From: Methanosarcina horonobensis HB-1 = JCM 15518
GTDB taxonomy: Archaea; Halobacteriota; Methanosarcinia; Methanosarcinales; Methanosarcinaceae
Assembly: GCF_000970285.1 (NCBI RefSeq)
Contig: NZ_CP009516.1
Coordinates: 620,001 to 684,000 of the forward strand
Direction of reading: 5' to 3'
DNA length: 64,000 nt
Both the position numbers and the translations under genes were made by a program. Shown piece after piece: positions 1 to 8,300 of this stretch. The stretch's first letter is position 1, and the number at the start of each line of letters is the position of its first letter. The notes beneath the pieces are model-generated. The model saw nothing but the letters and a program-made list of their open reading frames with translations, searched no databases and was not told the DNA's origin.

Positions 1-602
1 CGAGGCTTCACTGCATTTCCGCGCTTTTCCTCTATCATCTCTTTTCCTGACATACGTGCGCGTCCGCAGCAGACTACTTCTCCAGCAGGGTTCAGGACAA
101 CGACTTCGTCCTCTCTTTTGATTTCAGTGTCTGCATCAAGGATTCCGGGAGCCAGAATACTTGCCCCTTTTTTCAGGATAAAAGGTAAAATTTCCTCTTC
201 AATAACGACCCATTTTTTCAGGTCTTTTTTATCCCTGCCCTGGAAAAGCCGCCTTGCCCCTTCGAGGCGGGGGAGAAGGACCCATTCGCAACTCTCTATT
301 TCAAACCTTATGGATGCAAGGACTTCCCCGTCCACTATAATTTCATCCATCCTGTCTTCATAAGGGGCTTTGTTAAGTACCACAAGGTGCCCTTCGGGGA
401 TAAGAGGAGCACTAAATTGTTTTTCAGAAACGGAATTTATGCGTCTTATATCGTAATCAAAAGCAGGGCGAATATCTCCTGGAGGAGTTACTTCAACTTT
501 TTTTGTTCTTCTGCCGCACCCGCACTGTTTTCCGAGCACAGGCACATTGCAGGCCTCGCACCAGTGAAGGAGCATTTTGCCAAGGTATGCTGGTCTGGAC
601 AT
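1..602 (-). CDS. PAPS-reductase-like protein with N-terminal zinc ribbon and PUA-like region (5' part only)
   Basis: The first 200 residues are visible; the gene continues past the left edge. It opens MSRPAYLGKMLLHW and carries a zinc-ribbon-like set, CEAC at residues 16-19 and CGC at 29-31. A stretch around residues 130-170 (EVVVLNPAGEVVCCGRARMS) fits a PUA-type RNA-binding fold. This order of ribbon, PUA and then an ATP-pyrophosphatase domain is known from archaeal phosphoadenosine phosphosulfate reductase homologues of methanogens, whose substrate is unsettled; sulfur transfer to RNA or a cofactor is one possibility. The reductase domain is outside the window, so the name rests on the N-terminal part only. 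The ATG at 602 lies below an AT-rich palindrome at 645-669 that may hold its promoter. Confidence 0.6.
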   Translation of the reverse strand, partial: MSRPAYLGKMLLHWCEACNVPVLGKQCGCGRRTKKVEVTPPGDIRPAFDYDIRRINSVSEKQFSAPLIPEGHLVVLNKAPYEDRMDEIIVDGEVLASIRFEIESCEWVLLPRLEGARRLFQGRDKKDLKKWVVIEEEILPFILKKGASILAPGILDADTEIKREDEVVVLNPAGEVVCCGRARMSGKEMIEEKRGNAVKP

Positions 603-644
603 ATCATGCAGATTGAGAGGGGTTCACCTTTAAAAGGCTTTGGC

Positions 645-669
645 TCAAGCTTTTTAAAAAAAAGCTTGA
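645..669. repeat. 11-bp perfect palindrome upstream of the first gene
   Basis: TCAAGCTTTTT and AAAAAGCTTGA pair perfectly around AAA. It lies 43-67 bases upstream of the minus-strand start at 602, where an archaeal TATA box or an operator would be expected. Nearby copies of GCTTTGGCTT on either side (635-645 and 690-700) make the region repetitive. Confidence 0.5.
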
Positions 670-983
670 CCAAAAATTTCTGTAGAAAGCTTTGGCTTTT
701 ACTATGAGAAAGTCTTAACATCGAGTTTATTTTGAAGCAGCAGAAGGACTTGCGTATTTGAACTGGAAATATAGCGTTAAAACGTTAAGTATCTAAGATG
801 TGAATCAAATTATATTGATTGCTATATTTGGCTTTTAGCTTGAGTGCGCAAATCCAATAAGATAAAAGTATCCTTAAGGTCAACGTGTACCCTAATTTCG
901 GAAAAATTTACAATCTGATTTAATGTTAACCTTGCCTATTATCTAATTGTAAGAATAGTTTGAATTTTAAGGCAGTCTTTTTT

Positions 984-1240
984 TTAATAACTTTGTTTTT
1001 TTGAATATTCTGCTGCAAGTACTGATAGCAAGACAAATATCAATACCAGAATTAATAGGTAAGAATTTCTTGATTTGTCTATCCAAGATATGCATTATAG
1101 AGTGCTATAAAAACAGCTATCAGTGCTAATATACGTGCTATTATGTTAGCTGATTTTGCATTTATATGAACTCTCCTAAAACGTTAGTCCATCCATAGTG
1201 AACCAAAAATCCAAAAAGCATATACGACATTCAAAGAAAC
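984..1240 (-). pseudogene. Decayed small membrane-protein gene(s)
   Basis: The gap 603-1278 has no intact gene, but its minus strand holds hydrophobic, membrane-like coding pieces in three frames. One reads IIARILALIAVFIALYNAYLG and stops. A shifted frame continues with LLILVLIFVLLSVLAAEYSK and stops at 984. A third, near 1180-1235, reads MLFGFLVHYGWTNVLGEFI, reminiscent of the C-terminal end of the small membrane proteins at 3327 and 6043. I read this as one or two decayed members of the small membrane proteins seen further right. No single reading restores a full gene. Confidence 0.4.
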
Positions 1241-1278
1241 AAATATTGAGTTTTGGGATCAACAAATTAAGTCGGTCT

Positions 1279-1476
1279 TTAGGATGGTCTGCTGTCATGA
1301 TTTATTATGTGTAGGATCAGAATTATAATCAAATACGGGATGAGAGATCCCATTAAGGATACAAGAGTTACCGCTATAAATATCGAAAAATCAAGCTCTC
1401 TCGAAAGTAATATAGTTGGAATGAAAAAAATTGCAAAGTAAGCGATAAACAGTTTAATATAACTTGATTTTCTCAT
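1279..1476 (-). CDS. Small two-helix membrane protein, family MP2 (copy C)
   Basis: A 65-residue protein with a short basic start (MRKSSYIKLF), two hydrophobic segments at about residues 8-27 and 31-58, and a polar tail INHDSRPS. It is a clear paralogue of the gene at 4494-4694: both start M(R/K)(K/R)SSY, share PYLIIILI near the end and finish in DSR.S. The longer frame from 1509 is rejected because the paralogue begins at this ATG and both have GGATGTG shortly upstream. It is the last gene of a minus-strand series after the broken UPF0228 gene. No known domain is recognised; it presumably sits in the cytoplasmic membrane. Confidence 0.6.
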   Translation of the reverse strand: MRKSSYIKLFIAYFAIFFIPTILLSRELDFSIFIAVTLVSLMGSLIPYLIIILILHIINHDSRPS

Positions 1477-1505
1477 CAAAATAATACACATCCTTATGCT
1501 GTCAG

Positions 1506-2016
1506 TCAACCTGGAAAGTACAATGGGCGTTCACTGAAGTGAATATGACAATAGAAAAACTTCTCAACCTTAAGATTATATTTTTCCAGTATCGCAAGAA
1601 AATTTTTATCGTTAATAGATTGTTCAGAAAATGCAATTATGTAGTCATTTTCTTTTTCAATTATGTAATAATTTCCTTTTTCGATAGCTGGAGTAGATTC
1701 GGTCCAATTTTCTTTTCTTAATTTGTCTCTTATATCTGTTATTTTCTCTTTATTTACTATTATGTAGTATTTGTCCAGCATATCATAAACATTGTAATCT
1801 ATCTTATACTTGGTCAAACTGTAGTTTTCAAGAACATTTTCTGCTTCCTGTTCACTAAGTCCATCTCTAAACTGAATTATCAAGCCAGCTACTTTTCTCT
1901 CTTCCGGTTGAGGGGCTCCAGTTGGAGTAAAAATTGTACCTTTACAAAACAATCCAATAAGTACTACGAAAATCAGAAAAACAATAAAGGAGGCGATTTT
2001 TTTGTTTTCTATTCAT
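1506..2016 (-). pseudogene. UPF0228 family protein, frameshifted and truncated
   Basis: The frame from about 1952 down carries the UPF0228 signature known from Methanosarcina: TPTGAPQPEERKVAGLIIQF, then DKYYIIVNKEKITDIRDKL and KGNYYII. The natural start is ATG at 2016, giving MNRK, but a run of seven A at about 1996-2002 throws the frame off. Removing one A would give MNRKQKIASFIVFLIF, a normal signal or anchor segment, joined to the family body. The C-terminal end stops at SERPLYFPG, short of the usual family length. The gene begins 10 bases after the stop at 2026, so it was the next gene of that operon. Function of the family is unknown. Confidence 0.7.
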
Positions 2017-2025
2017 ATCAACCAC

Positions 2026-2823
2026 TCAAAACACGGAGCTACTACTTTTCCAGAGTTTCCGCCCTACATAAATACAAGTCAAGCTTCCCAATAATCCGAA
2101 TCCCGGAGTAGAATTATTTTTGTTCGATTCATTTCTACTTGGGTAACTACCTCTATCAGGTTCAGAATCACTGTTGTTTGAATAAGCAGAATGATCAAAG
2201 CTAGGATCGTCCAGGTCTTCAGCTAAATTTCGAGCATAAATACGGTACGCAGATCCATCAAAAGTATAAAAGGCGAAGTTTTTATGAGGGATGGCTGCCC
2301 ACCTGATTTCATAAGAGCCCCCGGAACTACTTGCTTCACAATTATCTGGATGGTCAACTCCGGGTTCATTAAGATTCATACTTGCAATTAAACGTTTATC
2401 CGTAATCTCAGCCACATCACGCAGCACAAGATTATCAGCAACCACAAACTTATCCGGATACCTCTTCCAGATGTCCTGCAGATCAGCTTTTAACTTTTCT
2501 TTATCTTCCTTCTCAAGATCAGATTCGTCAATCGCAGTCAGATAAGCAATCTGACTCTCGTTATCAGTCGCAGCAAAGGCAATCGAGCTATAAGGAGATG
2601 CCTTTACAACATCTGGCAAAGAAGCCTGTAGCTCCAGGTAATCCGCAACTTCCTTCATTCCTTCTTCACCCAGCTCAGCCTCCAGAGCCTCCAGCTTTAA
2701 CTGGGCAACGTCTTTAGTCTGGTTGGTTTGCTGTTCTTCTATCGATGCCGCTGCTGATAATATCAGACATAAATACAATATTATAGCAACATGTAGCACT
2801 AATGTTCCATCTTTACTATTCAT
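2026..2823 (-). CDS. Secreted surface protein with PGF-CTERM-like sorting signal
   Basis: A 265-residue protein with an N-terminal signal segment (LVLHVAIILYLCLILSAAA), an acidic helical region at about 28-120, a small mixed region rich in aromatic residues (KNFAFYTFDGSAYRIYA), a Ser/Asn/Asp-rich linker and a C-terminal tail STPGFGLLGSLTCIYVGRKL. The tail has the three parts of a PGF-CTERM signal (PGF motif, hydrophobic stretch, basic end), so I infer archaeosortase processing and anchoring at the S-layer. The ATG at 2823 is chosen because GGAGAG lies just upstream; a TTG at 2865 lacks a site. Its promoter is probably the TATAAG in the left arm of the inverted repeat at 2933-3051. The central domain is unrecognised. 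Confidence 0.65.
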   Translation of the reverse strand: MNSKDGTLVLHVAIILYLCLILSAAASIEEQQTNQTKDVAQLKLEALEAELGEEGMKEVADYLELQASLPDVVKASPYSSIAFAATDNESQIAYLTAIDESDLEKEDKEKLKADLQDIWKRYPDKFVVADNLVLRDVAEITDKRLIASMNLNEPGVDHPDNCEASSSGGSYEIRWAAIPHKNFAFYTFDGSAYRIYARNLAEDLDDPSFDHSAYSNNSDSEPDRGSYPSRNESNKNNSTPGFGLLGSLTCIYVGRKLWKSSSSVF

Positions 2824-2932
2824 CTGCTCTCTCCAAATCCAGTCATACAAACTTGGATATGCCAATTTGCGGAGTTCGTAGGAACCTGGAAAGTACTTTC
2901 AAACTTCATAAATTTCTCTTACATGACTCTTT

Positions 2933-3051
2933 ATAAGTTTTCTGACCAAATCATCAAACAATTTGGAAGAATGTCATATTTTTGATCATTTTTTCCAGAA
3001 TTATTACTTAATAGGACGAATAGTTCGATGATTTGGTCAGAAAACTTATAT
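2933..3051. repeat. Long inverted repeat C with BRE/TATA-like outer ends
   Basis: Arms 2933-2964 and 3020-3051 match at 30 of 32 positions around a 55-base spacer. Reading outward, each arm ends in AAAACTTATA, a good archaeal BRE plus TATA box, preceded by the shared element CCAAATCATC. The left arm points at the minus-strand surface-protein gene at 2823. Related copies occur at 5662-5780 and 10011-10116. The gap 3052-3326 holds sequence homologous to 5781-6042 and nothing coding that I can see. Confidence 0.75.
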
Positions 3052-3326
3052 ATTCCCATTCAGCACGAGCGCTTTTTTGAACTTAAAAAATGAGAGATGC
3101 TATTTTAAAGGAATACGCAAACTCTTTAGTCAAATCTGAATCAGTATCTTACAACTGTATCTTACAACTAATATTACAAAACAATAACAGAGAAATAATT
3201 TTGTTTTTGACCCTTCACTAGTATTTTTGTAGCTAGCTCTGGAAATATTTCCAATTCAGAACTCGTGTAGCCGATATATACTCACTATAGCAATCGATTA
3301 AAAACAGAGGTTTAAGTAAATCTTTC

Positions 3327-3512
3327 TTAATTAATTCCTAACTTCACAAGAGTCCAGTAGGCAAGAAAGCCAAAAAGAAAAAAGCCTCCAAAATAAATTT
3401 TGATTAACAGATGGTCATGTACTACATTTTTAGCCACAACTTCGCTAAGTAAGTTCAGAGCAGTTACTATAATAATTGGAACTAAGATCCTTAGTTTCTG
3501 TTTTCTTTCCAT
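3327..3512 (-). CDS. Small membrane protein, family MP1 (copy C)
   Basis: A 61-residue protein opening MERKQKLRILVP, with a first hydrophobic helix at about 8-27, a short loop containing VHD, and a second helix GGFFLFGFLAYWTLVKLGI at the end. Two paralogues in the window share the order Lys/Arg start, helix, VHD..LI.I, helix, LGI: 6043-6252 (very close) and 10557-10745 (more distant). Each is followed on the minus strand by a copy of the long inverted repeat. No domain is recognised. The conserved VHD loop between two helices suggests a specific partner rather than random hydrophobic sequence. Confidence 0.65.
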   Translation of the reverse strand: MERKQKLRILVPIIIVTALNLLSEVVAKNVVHDHLLIKIYFGGFFLFGFLAYWTLVKLGIN

Positions 3513-3754
3513 GCAATCATCAAATAAAAAAATGGCTGAGTTCCTAATTATCCAAGACTCAATTAAACTGTATCAATGACTACCAATTTTCGTATAAATA
3601 TAATTTATTATTGAACTGAGACCATGTTTGCGTTGATATGCATAAATAAAAGAAAGGAAAAAATCAGTCATAGCTAAATTGCTGGAGAGATGCGGGGAGG
3701 ATAATTTACCTCGAGTCAGTTATTCAAACTTCGCATTATTATTCAAGCTCCACA

Positions 3755-4303
3755 TTACTTCTTCCAGAGTTTCCGTTCTCCATACATGCATGCCAAGCTT
3801 ACCAGTAATCCGAATCCCGGAGTAGAATTATTTTTGTTCGATTCGTTTTGACCTGAGCTACTACCATTATTAGATTCTGAATTATTAGTATCGTTGTAAT
3901 TATTATTGTTTGAATTATTGAATTCGACAGTGTTTTTTTCTTCAGATGATGATAAGTTAATTTCTTCTACTCCTATCTTTTCTGTTGCATTTGAAGTTGC
4001 TATTGTGCTCTGGTCAGGCTCATTGGCTGTTGCTCCTGTACTTTTTTCGTTCCTGTTAGAACCTGTAAAAGGCCCGATTACAACTCCAACAGGACCGTTC
4101 ATAGTGTATTTTCCTGTATTCACGGTCGCTGTAACAGTGTTTGTGGCCGTGTCAATTACAAAGACAGTACCAGTATCGATTCCTATAGTCGTCACATATG
4201 CAAACGGAGCTGCACCTGCGATACTCACCAGTACGAAAACCGCAAGTACTGATACTCTAAAAATTTTTATGAACATATCTTCTCTATGTAGTTTATTAGA
4301 CAT
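3755..4303 (-). CDS. Short YVTN-repeat surface protein with PGF-CTERM-like tail
   Basis: A 182-residue protein with a signal peptide ending near IAGAAPFA, followed by one YVTN-type beta-propeller strand set (GTVFVIDTATNTVTATVNTG) and the start of a second (GPVGVVIGPF). It then passes into a long Asn/Ser/Glu/Asp linker and the tail STPGFGLLVSLACMYGERKL. YVTN proteins of Methanosarcina normally carry many such repeats, so this is a drastically shortened member that keeps only secretion and anchoring signals. The ATG at 4303 is used; the ATG at 4276 preceded by AGAGAAG is an alternative. The last 110 bases are nearly identical in DNA to the end of the gene at 2026. Confidence 0.65.
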   Translation of the reverse strand: MSNKLHREDMFIKIFRVSVLAVFVLVSIAGAAPFAYVTTIGIDTGTVFVIDTATNTVTATVNTGKYTMNGPVGVVIGPFTGSNRNEKSTGATANEPDQSTIATSNATEKIGVEEINLSSSEEKNTVEFNNSNNNNYNDTNNSESNNGSSSGQNESNKNNSTPGFGLLVSLACMYGERKLWKK

Positions 4304-4493
4304 CGCCAGTCATGCCTCTTGACGTATTTTGTAGAGCTTGGTTTTTACAATATTTAGAAAAAATGGCTTCTTTTTATATTCCATGTCAAGACTTTGTGAC
4401 GTACTCTGGTTTTGGGATCAGCTCCCTAAAAAATAATAGTTATATTTCTTTGTAAAGTTATGTTAAACTAAATATTTGGCAGATGAACGCCTT

Positions 4494-4694
4494 TTAAGAT
4501 GATCGGCTGTCACGGTTTATTATGTATATAATCAGAATTATAATTAAATAAGGAACGAGAGATTCCATTAAAGCCGCAATAATTATTGTTATAATAATTG
4601 GTAAATCAGGTTGTCCAATCACATTTAGATAATTTATAATGAAAAAAAAGGCAATGCAAGCGAGAAATAATATTTCATAACTTGATCTTTTCAT
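4494..4694 (-). CDS. Small two-helix membrane protein, family MP2 (copy B)
   Basis: A 66-residue paralogue of 1279-1476: MKRSSYEILFLACIAFFFII, a middle proline, then ESLVPYLIIILIIYIIN and the tail RDSRSS. Two hydrophobic helices with both ends polar. GGATGTG precedes the ATG in both copies, and GTTTTGGGATCA lies beyond the 3' end in both (about 4411 and 1252). It follows the secreted-protein gene at 4818, giving module B the same gene order as module C. Role unknown. Confidence 0.6.
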   Translation of the reverse strand: MKRSSYEILFLACIAFFFIINYLNVIGQPDLPIIITIIIAALMESLVPYLIIILIIYIINRDSRSS

Positions 4695-4817
4695 AGTAAA
4701 TTCACATCCATACTTCTTATAGACGTTTCAAATTGAGCTGATCTCAAACCGGGTTTCTTCCTAAACAATAGAAATTTTAGAACTATTTTTTTCATGATCA
4801 TAAACTCAATTGATGGT

Positions 4818-5627
4818 TCAAAATTCCATGTATAGAGGACCAATTTCGAGTTTTTGGTTAAGATCAGTTATAGAATAGTGAGTCTCGTAATTTCCATTTT
4901 GATCGCACGATAAATAAATTTTGACGTAATAGTTCTGAACAGTTATGCTGTTGCTCTTGTATTCAAAACCATAATGGAAATTTCCCTGGGCATAAACTTC
5001 TGCAGTACTGCTGGAAGTTAGATCCTCACCTTCTTTCCAGTTAGAAATCTGCCAGAGATTAAAAGGCATATTATGTACGTACCATGAATCTATATGATAA
5101 GGCTGTACAGATTTGTGGTCATACCCAAAATATCCTTTTGTGGTGACTGTAAACAATTTCCAACCAAGGAAATTATACTCACTTACGGAATGTGTAAGAA
5201 TAGGAGTATAGTCCGGGTTCTCCAAAGACCGTGAATTCACTTCACTTTTTTCATTAGTTGATTGGATTGTACTATTGTTTACTTCTTCTTTCAAGTTATC
5301 AATTAAAAAATAACCTTGATCTGTGAAAGTTATATTTGATCCATCTTTCAGTCGATATGTCCTTGAATTATTCTCATCTGAATCAGTATCGTTCTTTTGC
5401 ATTGAAATTTTATCTTTGTTTGCTTTACAATAATTTTCAATAACATCGTCTGTGGACAAGTTTTCGGTGTTAGAGTTTAGAGCATCTATTAGACCTTGCT
5501 CAAATTCGGAAATATTTTCATTTGTTTCCAAATTTTCTTGTGCACTTACAGCTGGCACAAACACTGAGCATATAAGTAATATCGCCAAAAACAACATTTT
5601 TGTATCAGATTTTTTCTGAAAGCGCAT
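4818..5627 (-). CDS. Secreted protein of unknown function
   Basis: A 269-residue protein with a basic start and signal peptide (MLFLAILLICSVFVPAVSA, cleavage likely before QENL). An Asn/Asp/Glu-rich region follows to about residue 140, then a compact, aromatic-rich C-terminal domain with GYFGYDHKSVQPYHIDSWYV and GNFHYGFEYKSN. There is no sorting tail or lipobox, so the mature protein is probably released or held by other proteins. GGAG lies 7 bases before ATG 5627, and TATAAG in the left arm of the repeat at 5662 is well placed as promoter. It occupies the place in module B that the PGF-CTERM protein holds in module C, but the two are not recognisably related. Confidence 0.6.
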   Translation of the reverse strand: MRFQKKSDTKMLFLAILLICSVFVPAVSAQENLETNENISEFEQGLIDALNSNTENLSTDDVIENYCKANKDKISMQKNDTDSDENNSRTYRLKDGSNITFTDQGYFLIDNLKEEVNNSTIQSTNEKSEVNSRSLENPDYTPILTHSVSEYNFLGWKLFTVTTKGYFGYDHKSVQPYHIDSWYVHNMPFNLWQISNWKEGEDLTSSSTAEVYAQGNFHYGFEYKSNSITVQNYYVKIYLSCDQNGNYETHYSITDLNQKLEIGPLYMEF

Positions 5628-5661
5628 TTTAGCTCCACAAATTCCTTTTTACCTAACTCTT

Positions 5662-5780
5662 TATAAGTTTTCTGTCCATTCCATCAAACAATCACAAAAT
5701 ACGTTGGATTTATGATTTCTTTTTTTAGAAACATTACATAATAGGACGAATTGTTTGATGGTTTGGCCATAAAACTTATT
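5662..5780. repeat. Long inverted repeat B
   Basis: Arms 5662-5693 and about 5749-5780 are an imperfect inverted repeat, best in TATAAGTTTT and CCATCAAACAAT. The spacer keeps TAATAGGACGAA as in copy C. The left arm reads outward into the promoter position of the gene at 5627. The rest of the gap up to 6042 aligns by eye with 3052-3326, including CTAAAAACAGAGGTTTA near 6003. Confidence 0.7.
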
Positions 5781-6042
5781 TGTTCATGCTCAACGTAAGT
5801 GTTTTCTTCGACTCGAAAAATGAAAGATGTTATTTTTTAGAAAGATATAAACCGTTCATTTATATTCAAAAAAAATCTTACAACTCATTACAGAACAACA
5901 GGTTCGTTTTTGGCATCTTCATAGTACCTTTGAAGCTGGCTCTGTAGAAATTCTTAGTTTAGGATTCCTGCAGACCGAGATATAAACTCATTATCTCAAC
6001 CGGCTAAAAACAGAGGTTTAGCAAGTCCTCTTTAACTTCTCT

Positions 6043-6252
6043 TTAATCAATTCCTAACTTTACTAAAGTCCAGTAGGCAAGAAACCCAAAAAGAAAGAAT
6101 CCAATTAGTGATATTGTTATTAATGGATAGTCGTGTACTCCATTTTTAGTTACAGCTACTCCAAGTTTTTGGGATGTAACTTGCGCAAGTACGGTCATAG
6201 CAATAACCGTAAAAACTGGAATTAAAACCCTTAATGTCTGTTTTCTTTCCAT
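6043..6252 (-). CDS. Small membrane protein, family MP1 (copy B)
   Basis: A 69-residue protein, MERKQTLRVLIPVFTVIAMT with the first helix, a loop longer by eight residues than in copy C (containing KNGVHDYPLI), and the closing helix GFFLFGFLAYWTLVKLGI. The start is set at the ATG at 6252 because the protein then begins exactly like the paralogue at 3512 and GGTGAT lies upstream; a start at 6294 would add 14 unmatched residues. It heads module B. Function unknown. Confidence 0.65.
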   Translation of the reverse strand: MERKQTLRVLIPVFTVIAMTVLAQVTSQKLGVAVTKNGVHDYPLITISLIGFFLFGFLAYWTLVKLGID

Positions 6253-6615
6253 GTTATCACCAAATAAAAAATGGCTGACCTTTTTATTCGCCAAGGCTCA
6301 ATTAATTGTATACCAATTAATTCCAACTTTCATGTAACTCTGATCTGTTAATAGCATTGAGGCTATTCTTTATAAGGTATTTCTACCTCTAAACCGCTAT
6401 CGGAATTTAGTCCCCGTTTAAATCTTCGTATTCTCTATTGTGTGAATTTTTGAACCGTTGTTCATTAATCCGAAATTTGGTTGATCATTTGAGATTCGAA
6501 AATTTGGGATCTCAATTTGATTTTGGGATCAGCTCATTATGTGATTCAATCTTTACATTTATGATTTGGAACCTGCATCTTTTAGAGGTTAAAATATGAT
6601 CTCTCCACCTGAAAG
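6253..6615. other. AT-rich gap between module B and the ABC operon
   Basis: No coding sequence seen. It holds ATTTTGGGATCAGCTC near 6520, a short sequence also found near 1252 and 4411 at the 3' ends of the other modules, which suggests a module boundary. Confidence 0.4.
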
Positions 6616-7548
6616 TTAAAGGTTTATTCCGGTGGCATTAAAAAATGCATCTTCCAATGAGAGAGAGTTTTCTATAAGTTTGAAAACATGGCCTCCACTT
6701 TCAACAATTAACCTGTTGATTTCCGGTTTTACATCTGTCCTGGAGTTTACGAGAATTTCAAGAGTATGTTCGGCTTTCAATTCGGTTTTTATGACAAACT
6801 CCAGATTCTCGATTAAAGAAATCATCTCAGAGGAGAGATTGTAGACTCCAATCGTAATAACCCCGTTTGACTCAAGGTGACGGATTTTTTCAATTGTGCT
6901 TTCGGCAATAAGTTTGCCTCTATCCAGAATTCCGACATGAGTACAAATCTCCTGTATTTCCAGAAGGTTATGGGATGAAAGAAATATCGTGATTCCCTTG
7001 TTATTGCACTCACGAAGAATTTGCCGGATTTGCCGGATTCCAACAGGGTCAAGGCCATTTGTAGGCTCGTCAAGAATCAGTACTTTTGGATTATTCAAAA
7101 GAGCCTGCGCAATCCCTAGCCGTGTTTTCATACCATGGGAAAAATAGCCCACTCTTTTGAACATTTCATTGCCAAGCCCAACCTTGTCCAATAAAATCCT
7201 GGATTGTTCCAGGCTCTCTTTTTTGCTCAGGCCTTTTAATCTGCCGTAATAGACCATGTGGCTTAAGGCGGTCCGTTCGTCATAAAAACCGGAGTCCTGA
7301 GGAACCAGGCCCAGAATCTGTTTAATCTTTCCCGATTCGGAAGACAGGTCCATGCCATCAACAAAAATTTGCCCCTGCGTAGGTGTCGAGAGTCCTGACA
7401 GTAATTTTATTGTAGTTGTTTTTCCGGCACCATTCTGGCCCAAGAAACCGTAGATGTTCCCCTTTTCCACATTCAGGGAAAGATTTTCCAGAACAAAGCG
7501 AGAGCTGTATTTTTTGTACAGGCCTTTGGTAGAGATAGCTGCAGTAAT
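6616..7548 (-). CDS. ABC transporter ATP-binding protein, probable ATT start
   Basis: A 310-residue ATPase with Walker A GQNGAGKTT, signature YFSHGM in place of LSGGQ, Walker B VLILDEPTNGLD and switch region FLSSHNL, typical of the subunit partnering ABC-2 permeases. The first ATG/GTG/TTG in frame is GTG at 7470, which would delete the first beta strands. The frame is open further up and reads ITAAISTKGLYKKY then SSRFVLENLSLNVEKGN, the normal N-terminus. An ATT at 7548 overlaps the TAA of the permease gene (TAATT, as TAATG elsewhere) and has AGGAGG eight bases upstream, so I place the start there. Likely last gene of the operon. Confidence 0.85.
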   Translation of the reverse strand: MTAAISTKGLYKKYSSRFVLENLSLNVEKGNIYGFLGQNGAGKTTTIKLLSGLSTPTQGQIFVDGMDLSSESGKIKQILGLVPQDSGFYDERTALSHMVYYGRLKGLSKKESLEQSRILLDKVGLGNEMFKRVGYFSHGMKTRLGIAQALLNNPKVLILDEPTNGLDPVGIRQIRQILRECNNKGITIFLSSHNLLEIQEICTHVGILDRGKLIAESTIEKIRHLESNGVITIGVYNLSSEMISLIENLEFVIKTELKAEHTLEILVNSRTDVKPEINRLIVESGGHVFKLIENSLSLEDAFFNATGINL

Positions 7549-8300
7549 TAGAAATCCCTCCTTTTAATGGCTACCAAACTCATGGACAAAAAAACCAGCA
7601 TGTACAGAAATATTGAAAGTAGACTTTCAAAAACCTTGAGGTATTCACTTTCAACCGGGAAGCCCTTCATGAACTCCATATTTTTAATCCCATAATAGAA
7701 GGGGGTGATATATTTCAGATAACTCTCATTTCCCTGTAAAATGAAAAATATCAAAATCCCAAGAAAGACTACAGACATTGTAAATGAAATTTTATTGTTT
7801 GCAGACAATGTTGAGATGAATATAAAAATACCTATGAAGCACCCCAGATAAAGGCTTGAGGAAATCCAAAATAAAATAATACTTTCGAACTGCAAAGCGC
7901 TTCCTGCGGAATACTGATATATCAGGCTTATAAGTGCAATTCCAAAGGAAACAGATGTAAATACCAGAAATAGAAAGAAAAATTTTCCTAAGATAAAAGA
8001 CGACCTGTGGACCTTGGAGAGAATGTATCTTATTGACCCGGTTTCAGTTTCACTACTTACGATATCAAAAGATGTTATCATAGTCATAAAAGGTCCGATA
8101 AGCAATACCACCTGATAAGAAATCAAAGTATATGGAATGCCGCCGTAATTTGAAAAGAAAAGGAATAGGTAACTGGTACTATAATGCATTATCAGGAAAC
8201 AAAGAAAGATAAAAATTCCGCCAAAAAGCCATACATATCTACTTTTTGAACCTCTAAAGATTTCATCTTCCCCAATAATCCGTATTTCAGAGAAATTCAT
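7548..8300 (-). CDS. ABC-2 family transporter permease
   Basis: A 250-residue membrane protein with six hydrophobic helices and the arrangement of ABC-2/NosY-type permeases: cytoplasmic start (MNFSEIRIIGEDEIFRGSKS), helix, TSFDIVSSETETGSIRYILS linker before the coupling helix, then four further helices and a short basic end KRRDF. It overlaps the preceding gene by four bases and touches the ATPase gene, so the pair is one exporter. Substrate cannot be told; the lipoprotein upstream suggests a cell-envelope substrate. Confidence 0.8.
   Translation of the reverse strand: MNFSEIRIIGEDEIFRGSKSRYVWLFGGIFIFLCFLIMHYSTSYLFLFFSNYGGIPYTLISYQVVLLIGPFMTMITSFDIVSSETETGSIRYILSKVHRSSFILGKFFFLFLVFTSVSFGIALISLIYQYSAGSALQFESIILFWISSSLYLGCFIGIFIFISTLSANNKISFTMSVVFLGILIFFILQGNESYLKYITPFYYGIKNMEFMKGFPVESEYLKVFESLLSIFLYMLVFLSMSLVAIKRRDF

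Noticed and set aside
387-721. Two frames of 77 and 106 codons, one on each strand
   Set aside because: Both overlap the PAPS-reductase-like gene start and the palindrome; the first gene explains the region better.
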